Shown one piece after another: positions 8,728-17,099 of a DNA stretch of 64,000 nucleotides; within the stretch, counting starts at the first letter, position 1; every line of letters starts with the position of its first letter. Below the pieces are notes generated by a model. The model had not been told where the DNA came from. It was given only the letters and a program-made list of their open reading frames with translations, and did not search any database. This stretch comes from Maribacter sp. MMG018 (lineage in GTDB: Bacteria; Bacteroidota; Bacteroidia; Flavobacteriales; Flavobacteriaceae): positions 992,001-1,056,000 of the forward strand of contig NZ_JAGJEC010000001.1 in the NCBI RefSeq assembly GCF_018100785.1, given 5' to 3'. Both the position numbers and the translations under genes were made by a program.

Positions 8728-10344
8728 ATGAAGACATATAAATATTTATTCTTATTGATAGGATTATCAATTATAGGATGCTCAGATTTAGAAGAAGATC
8801 CAATTACCGAATTAAGTCCCGATGACTATTTCAGCTCTTTGAGCTTGGAACAGGTGGAAGGTTTTACAAATGGGGCTTATGCACATATGGTTCACAGGAA
8901 TTTTATGTCTAGGGAAATGACACAGACGCTTATGTTTCGAAGCGATATGATGGCCATAGGAAGAACCGGGGCGCAAGAAAGGATCGACCATGATGATTTT
9001 ACCGTACAAGCAGATAACGGGTTAATTGCCGGAGGAAACAATACGTATTGGTCAAAGGTGTATCAAATTATTGGAGCTGCCAATGAAGCGGTCAAGGCAG
9101 GGGAACTGTTGACCGAGGGAGATGAGGCAGAGATCAATGAAGTTGTGGCTAGAGCGCGTTTTGCCCGAGCATTCGCATATTTTCATTTGGTAAGACAATT
9201 TGGGGATATTCCTTATTTAGACCATACTACGGCATTATCGGAAGCGGCGATCGCTCCAAGAACACCTGCAGCTACCGTTTACGAGAACATAATTGAAGAT
9301 TTGGAGTTTGCCAAACAATGGTTGCCCAATACACAACCTTCTAGGGCCATACCGGCCAAGTCGGCGGCAAGTTCTTATTTGGCACTGGTGTACCTAACGT
9401 TAGAAGAGTGGCAAAATGCCTATGATGAAGCAAAAGAAGTCATAGACAACGAAGGGGTTTATAACTTAGGGCTGGAACCTGACTTTCAGAGTTTGTTCGA
9501 TGCCTCTAAACAAGATACTTCGATAGAACCCATTTTTGTGTTGGATTTTACAGGTATTTCCGATGGAGACCAAGGTAGAGACTATCAAGCGGCATTTACC
9601 GGTATTAGAGGTGATGACCAGTACGTTAAAGCGGACGGAAGCTCAACCGGAGGAGGTTGGTCCGTAGAGGTACCGGCACTTAAAGTGTATACTACTTGGG
9701 ATGACCAAGATTATAGAAGGGCCGTTACTTTTGATGATAAGGCGCTTCAAAATGGCGTTGTAACGGAATATACCGATTTTGTCGAAGGGTCCGGAGGTTC
9801 GGCAGTAAACCGTCCTCACGTTGCCAAGTATACCCGTTTGGCGGATGGTACGTCTACAGAAGGTAATGGTAGAACATCGATGTCCAACTATTATATGATG
9901 CGTTATGCAGAGGTGTTGATGATCGGGGCAGAGGCTGCGAATGAATTGGGAATAACGGCCGATGCCGAGAGTTGGGTAAACAGGGTAATGGCAAGAGCTA
10001 GGTCTGGTGGAGTTATCAGTGGTGGTGTCAATGACGGAACCGTGATACCCGAGAGTACAGTTCCTGCAGATTTTTCCGGTTTGTCTCAAGACGATTTTAG
10101 ATCTAGGTTGTTGGAAGAACGTAGGTTGGAGTTTGCTTACGAGATGAAGAGATGGTACGACATTGTTAGAAGAAAATTAGGAGATGAGGCCTTCGGTTCC
10201 AATGGGTTGGAATCGGAAGTATCGACAGAGTCGGGAGTTGGTCCAGGACCAAAATCTTTTGACCCAAGTAGAGATTACTTGTTGCCGATCCCTATTTCTG
10301 AAATATTGATAAACCCTAACCTGACACAAAACCCAGGGTATTAA
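8728..10344 (+). CDS. SusD-like surface glycan-binding lipoprotein (alginate locus)
   Basis: Cell-surface lipoprotein that forms the lid of the SusC channel. The signal peptide ends in the lipobox IIGC (Cys18), followed by an acidic stretch SDLEEDP that resembles the lipoprotein export signal of this phylum. RagB/SusD domain features include the ARFARAFAYFHLVRQFGDIPY helix of the TPR-like core and the C-terminal LLEERRLEFAYEMKRWYDIVR and LLPIPISEILINPNLTQNPGY motifs shared by nearly all SusD proteins. 538 residues. It is cotranscribed with susC and closed by the hairpin at 10469-10497. Confidence 0.92.
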   Translation: MKTYKYLFLLIGLSIIGCSDLEEDPITELSPDDYFSSLSLEQVEGFTNGAYAHMVHRNFMSREMTQTLMFRSDMMAIGRTGAQERIDHDDFTVQADNGLIAGGNNTYWSKVYQIIGAANEAVKAGELLTEGDEAEINEVVARARFARAFAYFHLVRQFGDIPYLDHTTALSEAAIAPRTPAATVYENIIEDLEFAKQWLPNTQPSRAIPAKSAASSYLALVYLTLEEWQNAYDEAKEVIDNEGVYNLGLEPDFQSLFDASKQDTSIEPIFVLDFTGISDGDQGRDYQAAFTGIRGDDQYVKADGSSTGGGWSVEVPALKVYTTWDDQDYRRAVTFDDKALQNGVVTEYTDFVEGSGGSAVNRPHVAKYTRLADGTSTEGNGRTSMSNYYMMRYAEVLMIGAEAANELGITADAESWVNRVMARARSGGVISGGVNDGTVIPESTVPADFSGLSQDDFRSRLLEERRLEFAYEMKRWYDIVRRKLGDEAFGSNGLESEVSTESGVGPGPKSFDPSRDYLLPIPISEILINPNLTQNPGY

Positions 10345-10468
10345 GATCATAATTTTTTGGATCCGGTTAGTTATGCATTTTACTTATAGTGACTCTAAGA
10401 AATTGCATTATGTATAACTGATGTTTGAAAATAAAAATAGTTGTTTGAGTTGAGTTGGTTTTTGGGAT

Positions 10469-10497
10469 TTTACTGGCTTGTTTATCAAGCCAGTAAA
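10469..10497 (+). terminator. Strong hairpin after susD
   Basis: Perfect 12-bp stem TTTACTGGCTTG / CAAGCCAGTAAA with loop TTTAT. No long T-run follows, so it could be an mRNA 3' stabiliser or a T-poor terminator for the susCD transcript. Confidence 0.5.
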
Positions 10498-10506
10498 TCT
10501 TCCAAC

Positions 10507-10584
10507 TATAAATTTGAATAACTTTAAAGTAATTAAACGGGTTAAATATTTGATAACACAGTTATTTTTATAAATTTGAATAAC
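10507..10584 (+). repeat. 16-bp direct repeat upstream of the GntR gene
   Basis: TATAAATTTGAATAAC occurs at 10507-10522 and again, identically, at 10569-10584, 62 bases apart. The second copy contains the -7 element and the left edge of the operator. The first copy has the same TAAATTTG but is not followed by the TGGTTAACCA half-site. Confidence 0.6.
10549..10578 (+). promoter_or_regulatory. gntR promoter
   Basis: TTTG at 10549-10552 and TAAATTTG at 10571-10578 are separated by 18 bases, a good fit to the Bacteroidetes -33/-7 promoter. The -7 element overlaps the operator by two bases. Confidence 0.6.
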
Positions 10585-10599
10585 CAATCTGGTTAACCA
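10577..10599. promoter_or_regulatory. Putative GntR operator in its own promoter
   Basis: TGAATAACCAATC then TGGTTAACCA. The core ACCAA-NN-TGGTTAACCA repeats the susC site at 5335-5357 and it has the same offset from its TAnnTTTG box. It indicates autoregulation of the GntR protein; the left half is less perfect than at susC. Confidence 0.6.
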
Positions 10600-10628
10600 A
10601 TTTTTCAGGTCACGATATAAATGCATAT

Positions 10629-11330
10629 ATGAAGTTAGAAATCCTTACGAACAATGACAATCAAGAGATTCAAAACGGTATAATTTCCAATATCCGTGAT
10701 TTGATAAATTATAAAAATCTTGAGCCAGGCGATAAACTTCCTTCTGAAAGAATGTTATCGGAAAAGTTTGGGGTAAGCAGAAGCAATGTTAGGGAGGCTA
10801 TTCAAAAATTGGAGTTCTATGGTATATTAAAATCAAAACCACAAAGTGGAACTTTTGTGGCGGATATAGGGCAAGTAGCCATGAACGGTATGTTAGATGA
10901 TATTTTGAGATTAAAGACGCCGGACTTTAAATCGTTGGTGGAGACCAGAATATTGTTAGAGTTGAAAACCGTAAGGTTGGCATCCCAAAGAAGAACGGAT
11001 AAGGATTTGGAAAAAATGGAGCAGGCTTTGGAAGCTTATAAACAAAAGGTTACCAACGGAGAAGATGCCGTACAAGAAGATTTGCTATTTCATTTGGCAA
11101 TTGCCAAGGCCAGTGGCAATAGTACCATGAATACATTTATGTTGATCATTACCCCTGAGATAATCACGAATTTTGAAAAGTATCATGTATGTGATAAAAA
11201 TCAGGCATTTATGGGTATTCAAGAGCACCAAGATATTTTTGAGGCCATTAAGGCGCAAGACCCACAGTTGGCCAAAGAAAAAATGAAAATACATTTTAAG
11301 ACATTGTATCAGTACTGTTATAATATTTAA
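10629..11330 (+). CDS. GntR/FadR-family transcriptional regulator of the alginate locus
   Basis: 233-residue one-component regulator. Residues about 12-75 form the winged helix of the GntR family (PGDKLPSERMLSEKFGVSRSNVREAIQKLE, then the wing GILKSKPQSGTFV). Residues about 90-225 form the all-helical FCD ligand domain; DLLFH near residue 153 and EHQDIFEAI near 200 have the Asp/His positions that bind metal and a small organic acid in FCD proteins. It sits between susCD and the catabolic operon, so the likely effector is a pathway intermediate such as DEH, KDG or KDPG. Two matching palindromes at 5335 and 10577 are its probable targets. A perfect terminator follows. Confidence 0.9.
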   Translation: MKLEILTNNDNQEIQNGIISNIRDLINYKNLEPGDKLPSERMLSEKFGVSRSNVREAIQKLEFYGILKSKPQSGTFVADIGQVAMNGMLDDILRLKTPDFKSLVETRILLELKTVRLASQRRTDKDLEKMEQALEAYKQKVTNGEDAVQEDLLFHLAIAKASGNSTMNTFMLIITPEIITNFEKYHVCDKNQAFMGIQEHQDIFEAIKAQDPQLAKEKMKIHFKTLYQYCYNI

Positions 11331-11345
11331 GATCAAAACATGAAC

Positions 11346-11377
11346 AGAAAGACAAAATTGCACGCTTTTGTCTTTCT
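11346..11377 (+). terminator. Terminator after gntR
   Basis: Perfect 12-bp stem AGAAAGACAAAA / TTTTGTCTTTCT with loop TTGCACGC, 16 bases after the gntR stop codon. The Ts lie in the stem rather than after it. It separates gntR from the MFS-to-kdgA operon. Confidence 0.65.
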
Positions 11378-11582
11378 ATATAATTATAAATGAAGGGATT
11401 TAATACTAAACTCTGCTCTACAAAATTACAACATGCTTAATGTTCGTTAAGTATTTTTCAAATTTTTAGTCAAGGTTTAAGTATTTGGAAATAAGAGGAT
11501 ATTGTTTCCGGTTGTGTGCCATTTATGGTATACATACATGGGAAACATATGCCAAGTAATCTTTTTTCGAAAAATAGTCAAT

Positions 11583-12860
11583 ATGAAAGTTAAAGGTTTA
11601 AGATGGTGGATTATCACGTTGATCTGTTTGGCAACGGTTATCAATTATATAGATAGGACGGCATTTGGTGTTATGTGGCCAGAAATGGGCAAAGACCTTG
11701 GGATGGATGAGTCCGATTATGGTATAATGCTAAGTATTTTTATGGGTACCTATGCCATAGGTAAGTTCCTCTCGGGTAAATTATACGATATTATCGGTAC
11801 AAGAATGGGTTTTGTGGTATCGATCGTTGTTTGGTCGGTAGCTTCTGTATTTCACGCCTTTGCCAGAGGGCTTGTGTCGCTTACCATTTTTAGGGCCCTT
11901 TTAGGGCTGGGCGAAGCAGGTAATTGGCCAGGAGCGGTAAAAAGTAATGGAGAGTGGTTTCCTGTAAAACAACGTGCCATAGCACAGGGTATATTTAATG
12001 CGGGGGCATCACTGGGAAGTGTAATAGCACCTCTTTTGATCGCTTATTTATACGGGCATTTTGGTTGGCGTACTACCTTTATCATTATTGGGGCAGTAGG
12101 GTTGTTATGGGTAATTCCATGGTTGTTCGTTAATAAGTCCAAACCTGGTAAACACCCTTGGATCACAGAAGAAGAGCTGAAGTTTATTAACTGTGATAGA
12201 ATTGGTGATCTACCTAAGGAAGACAACGAAAAGGGATTGTCGGTTCTTCAGATTCTGAGTTACAAAGAATCATGGGGCGTGTTGGCCTCTAGGTTTTTTA
12301 TAGAGCCAATTTGGTGGTTGTTCGTAGGGTGGATGCCTCTTTACCTGAATTCTAAATTCGGTTTTAGTGTAGAGGAAATTGGCTCGACGATTTGGATATC
12401 CTACCTAGGAGGTATGGCAGGTAGTATCTTCGGTGGATGGTACAGTGGTAAATTGATGGAAACAAAATCAGTGGATGCCGCAAGAAAAATAACCATAACC
12501 ATTGGAGGGGCGTTGATATTCCTTGGCTTGTTGGGTATCATTTTCTTGGTAAACGAAAATAACCCAATGACCTTTATTTACATAGTGGCCATCGTTCTTT
12601 TTGGTTTTCAGTTTGCCATAGGAAATATACAAACAATATCAAGTGATTTGTTCAGAGGCCCGTCGGTAGGTACTTTGGCCGGACTGGCCGGAACCGTAGC
12701 GGCGGTATCGGTCATTATCATGAACTCGTTGATACCTATGATAGCGCAAGTATCCTATACCCCTGCATTTATTGTAATAGCGGTATTGGCACCAATGGCC
12801 GTACTATCCATTTATACATTGATAAAAAGAATTAGACCAGTAGAAATTGAATCAGCATAA
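11583..12860 (+). CDS. MFS transporter, hexuronate/ACS type
   Basis: Twelve-helix major facilitator, 425 residues from the ATG at 11583. The first helix ATVINYIDRTAFGVMWPEM has the N-Y-x-D-R motif typical of the anion:cation symporter group, which includes ExuT and gluconate/galactonate carriers. I choose 11583 because the frame upstream (to 11502) encodes no membrane or family-like sequence and lacks a plausible initiator. As the first gene of the operon with SDR reductase, KDG kinase and KDPG aldolase, it probably imports unsaturated uronate or DEH across the inner membrane. Genes follow with gaps of 22, 41, 39 and 8 nt. Confidence 0.88.
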   Translation: MKVKGLRWWIITLICLATVINYIDRTAFGVMWPEMGKDLGMDESDYGIMLSIFMGTYAIGKFLSGKLYDIIGTRMGFVVSIVVWSVASVFHAFARGLVSLTIFRALLGLGEAGNWPGAVKSNGEWFPVKQRAIAQGIFNAGASLGSVIAPLLIAYLYGHFGWRTTFIIIGAVGLLWVIPWLFVNKSKPGKHPWITEEELKFINCDRIGDLPKEDNEKGLSVLQILSYKESWGVLASRFFIEPIWWLFVGWMPLYLNSKFGFSVEEIGSTIWISYLGGMAGSIFGGWYSGKLMETKSVDAARKITITIGGALIFLGLLGIIFLVNENNPMTFIYIVAIVLFGFQFAIGNIQTISSDLFRGPSVGTLAGLAGTVAAVSVIIMNSLIPMIAQVSYTPAFIVIAVLAPMAVLSIYTLIKRIRPVEIESA

Positions 12861-12882
12861 TCAGATTAATATTTAAATAGTT

Positions 12883-13644
12883 ATGAGTTTAGAGAAAAAA
12901 GTAGCAGTAATTACAGGAGCAACCGGAGGTATTGGTTTTGAAGTGGCCAAAAGATTGGGACAAGACGGTTATATTGTTATATTGAACGGTATTGACGATG
13001 AAGCAGGTGCAGAAAGGTTAAAGGAACTTTCAGCAGAAGGTATTACTGCAGAGTATTACGGCTTTGACGTTACAAATGAAGAAGCTGTAACCTCCAATAT
13101 CGTTACGATAGGGGAGAAGTATGGAAAAATTGATGTGCTTGTAAATAATGCAGGTGGATTGGGCGGAAGATCGCGATTTGAAGAAATGACGACGGAGTTT
13201 TATAGATCGGTAATGGCATTGAATCTAGATTCTGTGTTTTTTGCTTCAAGAGCTGCTATTCCTTTCCTTAAAAAAGGAGATTTACCTACGATCATCAATT
13301 ATACATCTATCGCAGCTTGGAATGCCGGTGGACCTGGTGCGGGAATTTATGGTACCTCTAAAGCGGGTGTACACGCCATAACAAGAGCATTGGCAAAAGA
13401 TCTTGCCGAGTATGGAATTAGGGTGAATGCAGTATCTCCAGGTACGATAGACACTCCTTTTCATGCACAGATAAAATCGACGAAACCTGAAGTGTTCGCG
13501 TCATGGAAGAACAATATCTTGTTAGGAAGATTAGGTCAGCCTGAAGAAGTGGCCTCGGTTATTTCATTTTTGGCAGGAAAAGACGCTGCCTTCCTTACAG
13601 CTGAAACTATCCAAATCGGAGGTGGACAAGGTTTAGGAATTTAA
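12883..13644 (+). CDS. SDR-family oxidoreductase, probable DEH reductase
   Basis: 253-residue classical short-chain dehydrogenase. The cofactor motif TGATGGIG is at residues 11-18, NNAG near 89-92, the catalytic Ser lies in NYTSIAA and the Tyr-x3-Lys in YGTSK near 163-167. In alginate-degrading flavobacteria an SDR at this operon position reduces DEH (4-deoxy-erythro-hexoseulose uronate) to 2-keto-3-deoxygluconate, the substrate of the kinase encoded next. The fold is certain; the substrate is inferred from context. KduD (5-keto-4-deoxyuronate side) is the closest alternative activity. Confidence 0.85.
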   Translation: MSLEKKVAVITGATGGIGFEVAKRLGQDGYIVILNGIDDEAGAERLKELSAEGITAEYYGFDVTNEEAVTSNIVTIGEKYGKIDVLVNNAGGLGGRSRFEEMTTEFYRSVMALNLDSVFFASRAAIPFLKKGDLPTIINYTSIAAWNAGGPGAGIYGTSKAGVHAITRALAKDLAEYGIRVNAVSPGTIDTPFHAQIKSTKPEVFASWKNNILLGRLGQPEEVASVISFLAGKDAAFLTAETIQIGGGQGLGI

Positions 13645-13685
13645 AAGAGACAACAGACCAATCAATAAAAGTAAGATCATTTAAT

Positions 13686-14726
13686 ATGAAAAAAGTAGTA
13701 ACATTTGGGGAGATTATGCTTCGTTTGGCGCCCCCGGGTTTTTTGAGGTTCTCCCAAGCCACTAGTTTTGATGTGGTATATGGGGGCGGTGAATCCAATG
13801 TTGCCGTATCGTTGGCAAACTATGGTATTCCCGTAGATTTTGTAACACGACTGCCAAAAAACGATATTGGAGAATGTGCGTTAATGGAAATGCGCAAACG
13901 AGGGGTAAATACACAAAATATCATTTTTGGAGGTGACCGTTTGGGAATCTATTTCTTGGAAACTGGAGCGGTAAGCCGGGGTAGTAAAGTGGTCTATGAC
14001 AGGGCGCATTCAGCTATTAGTGAAATAAAGCCCGGAATGATCGATTGGAAAAAGGTGTTCGATGGTGCCGGTTGGTTTCATTGGACCGGAATTACACCGG
14101 CCATTTCACAAGGAGCTGCCGATGCGTGCTTGGAAGCGGTAAAAGTGGCCAGTGACATGGGAATCACTATTTCTACCGATTTAAATTACAGGGCAAAACT
14201 TTGGAATTATGGTGGAGACCGCGAAGCTATAATGACAGAACTAACGTCTTACTGTGATATTATCTTGGGTAATGAGGAAGATGCGGAAAAGCATTTTGGT
14301 ATAAAGCCCGAAGGATTGGATATTACCACTCAGGGTGAACATGTAAAGGCAGAGGCATTTTTATCGGTCTGTAAACAGATGATGAAAAAGTTCCCAAAGG
14401 CCAAAAAGGTGATAACTACATTAAGAGGTTCGATTTCAGCTTCTCACAATACATGGGCGGGTGTCTTGTATGATGGTACAACCATGTTCAAAACACGGGA
14501 ATATCAAATTACAGATATCGTAGATCGTGTAGGTGGTGGCGATTCTTTTATGGGAGGACTTATTTACGGTTTATTGACATATCCAGGTGATGATCAGAAT
14601 GCATTGGATTTTGCCGTGGCGGCATCTTGTTTAAAACATACTATAAAAGGAGATGCCAACTTGGTCACTGTAGAAGAGGTCAATAAATTAATGGGGGGTG
14701 ATGCCTCGGGCAGGGTGTCTAGATAA
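13686..14726 (+). CDS. kdgK: 2-keto-3-deoxygluconate kinase
   Basis: PfkB/ribokinase-family sugar kinase, 346 residues. The N-terminal GGGESNVAVSLANYG segment (residues about 34-48) matches the substrate-side PfkB signature and DRVGGGDSFMGGLIYGL near residue 282 is the C-terminal signature with the catalytic Asp in GGGDSF. It phosphorylates KDG to KDPG with ATP. The adjacent SDR makes KDG and the aldolase two genes downstream cleaves KDPG, which settles the assignment among PfkB sugars. Confidence 0.92.
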   Translation: MKKVVTFGEIMLRLAPPGFLRFSQATSFDVVYGGGESNVAVSLANYGIPVDFVTRLPKNDIGECALMEMRKRGVNTQNIIFGGDRLGIYFLETGAVSRGSKVVYDRAHSAISEIKPGMIDWKKVFDGAGWFHWTGITPAISQGAADACLEAVKVASDMGITISTDLNYRAKLWNYGGDREAIMTELTSYCDIILGNEEDAEKHFGIKPEGLDITTQGEHVKAEAFLSVCKQMMKKFPKAKKVITTLRGSISASHNTWAGVLYDGTTMFKTREYQITDIVDRVGGGDSFMGGLIYGLLTYPGDDQNALDFAVAASCLKHTIKGDANLVTVEEVNKLMGGDASGRVSR

Positions 14727-14765
14727 TCGGCAATAATTAGTTTTATTTTTCCATAATTTAAGAGC

Positions 14766-15986
14766 ATGTCAACAAAATCCATATTAATTCTTTGTGGTGG
14801 CGGTCCTGCTCCCGGCATAAATTCTGTAATCAGTACGGTTGCAAAGGCCTTTTTAAAAGATGGCTATCGAGTGCTGGGCCTGCACGAAGGGTTTAAAGGA
14901 ATATTTGACAGGAATCCTAAAATTAAGGAATTCGATTTTTCTCATGCTGACAGAATTTTTAGTAGGGGCGGTTCAACTTTGATCATGAGCCGCTTTAAGC
15001 CCAAGAATGAAAAGCTAAACACTAACCTTTTTAGCAAGAACAATGTAAAACTGTTGGTTAGTATCGGTGGGGATGATACTGCATCTACTGCCAACAGAAT
15101 TACGGGCTATTTAAAAAAGGAAGGGATTTCCATTTCCAATATCCATGTTCCAAAGACCATTGATAACGATCTGCCTCTGCCCGATAGGAATCCCACATTT
15201 GGTTTTCATTCGGCCAAAGATGAGGGAGTGAGAATTGGGAATACCACGTATGAGGATGCCCGTACTAGCCAAAACTGGTTTGTAATGTCGACTATGGGCC
15301 GCTCGGCAGGCCATTTGGCATTCGGTATCGCCGCAAGCTGTCATTTTCCGATGATGGTTATTCCAGAAATGTTTCATGGCACCAATATTACTTTTGATAA
15401 AGTAGTGCGTATGGTTATTTCTTCGATGATAAAAAGAAAGATCAAGAACATACATTATGGAGTTGCCCTTATAAGTGAGGGGGTTTTTCATAATATGCCC
15501 AAATCGGAACTGGATAAATGTGGTATCAACTTTACATACGATGCGCATGGTCACCCAGAATTGGGCAATGTGAGCAAGGCCCATATATTTAATATGCTGG
15601 TACAGCAAAAATTAAAGGAACTGGGTATAGATATTAAAAGTAGACCTGTAGAGTTAGGTTATGAACTTCGTTGTTGTAGGCCTATTGGTTTTGATCTAAC
15701 ATTATGTACCTTGTTGGGGCTTGGAGTTAAAAAGTTATTTGATGAGGGAAAAAGTGGTTGCATGGTTACGGCAAATTCTAGAGGTGAAGTTACCCCTCTT
15801 TTTTTGTCCGATATACAAGATGCATCCGGTAAAATAGCTCCTAGGCTGGTAGATGTCGATTCTGAGTTCGCAAAACTATGTTTTCAAAATCTATATTATT
15901 TAAATACCGATGATTACGACGAGGCCAAAAAGTATGTAGACAATCCTTCGGCGTACGATTTCGATAAAATTTTAAAAGAAAAATAA
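14766..15986 (+). CDS. 6-phosphofructokinase, residues of the pyrophosphate-dependent type
   Basis: PfkA-superfamily enzyme, 406 residues. The phosphoryl-donor loop CGGGPAPGIN starts at residue 10. Two positions separate ATP from pyrophosphate enzymes: after GGD this protein has Asp (GGDD, 101-104) where ATP enzymes have Gly, and Lys130 in PKTIDND where ATP enzymes have Gly. Both are the pyrophosphate-type residues. Such enzymes are reversible and can make fructose-6-phosphate from fructose-1,6-bisphosphate, useful when carbon enters as pyruvate and glyceraldehyde-3-phosphate from alginate. The gene is inside the operon, 39 nt after kdgK and 8 nt before the aldolase. Confidence 0.88.
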   Translation: MSTKSILILCGGGPAPGINSVISTVAKAFLKDGYRVLGLHEGFKGIFDRNPKIKEFDFSHADRIFSRGGSTLIMSRFKPKNEKLNTNLFSKNNVKLLVSIGGDDTASTANRITGYLKKEGISISNIHVPKTIDNDLPLPDRNPTFGFHSAKDEGVRIGNTTYEDARTSQNWFVMSTMGRSAGHLAFGIAASCHFPMMVIPEMFHGTNITFDKVVRMVISSMIKRKIKNIHYGVALISEGVFHNMPKSELDKCGINFTYDAHGHPELGNVSKAHIFNMLVQQKLKELGIDIKSRPVELGYELRCCRPIGFDLTLCTLLGLGVKKLFDEGKSGCMVTANSRGEVTPLFLSDIQDASGKIAPRLVDVDSEFAKLCFQNLYYLNTDDYDEAKKYVDNPSAYDFDKILKEK

Positions 15987-15994
15987 GAATATAA

Positions 15995-16663
15995 ATGGCA
16001 CAATTTTCAAGAATAGAAGTAGCGCGGGTTATGCAAGAGTCTGGGATGGTTCCCTTGTTTTACCATCCTGATGTGGAATTAGGTAAGAAAGTACTCAAGG
16101 CATGTTATGATGGCGGGGCAAGATTGATGGAGTTTACCGCACGTGGCGATTTTGCCTTTGAGGTGTTTTCAGAACTGAACAAATATGCAATAAAAGAGCT
16201 TCCAGGTATGATTATGGGGGTTGGTTCTATCACAGATGCGGCTGCCGCTAGTATGTTTATGCAAATGGGAGCGAATTTTATAGTGACCCCTTCTTTACGC
16301 GAAGATATTGCTACCGTATGCAATCGTAGAAAGGTTTTGTGGTCGCCTGGATGTGGTTCGTTGACTGAAATTAACAGGGCCGAGGAATTGGGCTGTGAAA
16401 TTGTAAAGTTGTTCCCAGGAGCCCTATATGGACCTGGTTTTGTAAAAGGGATCAAAGGGCCACAACCTTGGACAAGTGTTATGCCTACAGGAGGTGTAAG
16501 TACGGACGAGGAGAATCTTAAGGCGTGGTTTGATGCCGGTGTTACCTGTGTAGGAATGGGCTCAAAACTTATCAGTAAAGAAATTTTGGCTAAAAAGGAC
16601 TTTGGTGGGTTGGAGAATACAGTTCGCGAAACTTTGGCGAAAATCAAAAAAATGAGAAACTGA
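15995..16663 (+). CDS. KDPG aldolase
   Basis: Bifunctional-type 2-keto-3-deoxy-6-phosphogluconate / 4-hydroxy-2-oxoglutarate aldolase (Eda family), 222 residues. It splits KDPG into pyruvate and glyceraldehyde-3-phosphate, the last step of alginate catabolism. Key residues are visible: the catalytic Glu in LMEFTARG (about residue 47), the Schiff-base Lys in EIVKLFPG (about residue 137) and the phosphate-binding MPTGGVS and GMGSKL loops. It closes the five-gene operon; a small hairpin overlaps its stop codon. Confidence 0.93.
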   Translation: MAQFSRIEVARVMQESGMVPLFYHPDVELGKKVLKACYDGGARLMEFTARGDFAFEVFSELNKYAIKELPGMIMGVGSITDAAAASMFMQMGANFIVTPSLREDIATVCNRRKVLWSPGCGSLTEINRAEELGCEIVKLFPGALYGPGFVKGIKGPQPWTSVMPTGGVSTDEENLKAWFDAGVTCVGMGSKLISKEILAKKDFGGLENTVRETLAKIKKMRN

Positions 16664-16677
16664 ACAGTACCCTGTTC
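16662..16677 (+). terminator. Small hairpin at the kdgA-type aldolase stop
   Basis: GAACAG-TACC-CTGTTC, a perfect 6-bp stem overlapping the stop codon. No T-run follows, so this is a weak terminator at best. Confidence 0.3.
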
Positions 16678-17099
16678 TTAAACCTGTTTATACTATAAGG
16701 TGGTATTGACCGCTTATATTGGATGTAAAAGCGTGGGGGAATAGAAGTGTATATGTGAAGGTTGGGTTCGTACACCGTTATTTAATATGCTTGTTGCTTG
16801 ATTTAAATACAGGCTCGTTTTTGCGCTATAATTTTTTGGTAAATGTATCGTATTTAGGGTGTGGTTTTTTAGTTTATCGAGTATTTTTTATAACTATAAG
16901 TTTATTATTTTTTAATTATAGATAACTTGTAGTTATCAATATTTGATTTGAACAAGGACTTCTGTTTGGTTTTAAATTGCTATATATCATTTATTTGTAT
17001 GTAATTTTGGTCTTATTTTTGATTGTCGCTACCGGGTATCAATCCTATGAAGGTGTGTTTTTTTCGGTAATCTTATGGTATGTAAGGTTTCTTGAAGGC
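16678..17099. other. AT-rich convergent intergenic region
   Basis: About 420 bases between the aldolase and the convergent esterase. A 68-codon frame at 16719-16925 has low-complexity hydrophobic content and no sign of being a gene. A GATAAC-TTGTA-GTTATC hairpin lies at 16921-16937. Nothing else is recognised. Confidence 0.5.

Noticed and set aside
10408..10626. 72-codon minus-strand frame upstream of gntR
   Set aside because: It spans the susD hairpin, the direct repeat and the gntR promoter/operator, all of which explain the sequence better than a protein does.
15111..15608. 165-codon minus-strand frame inside the phosphofructokinase gene
   Set aside because: Antisense shadow of a conserved enzyme.
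16719..16925. 68-codon plus-strand frame in the gap after KDPG aldolase
   Set aside because: Low-complexity, AT-driven hydrophobic sequence without a recognisable start context or family; not counted as a gene.
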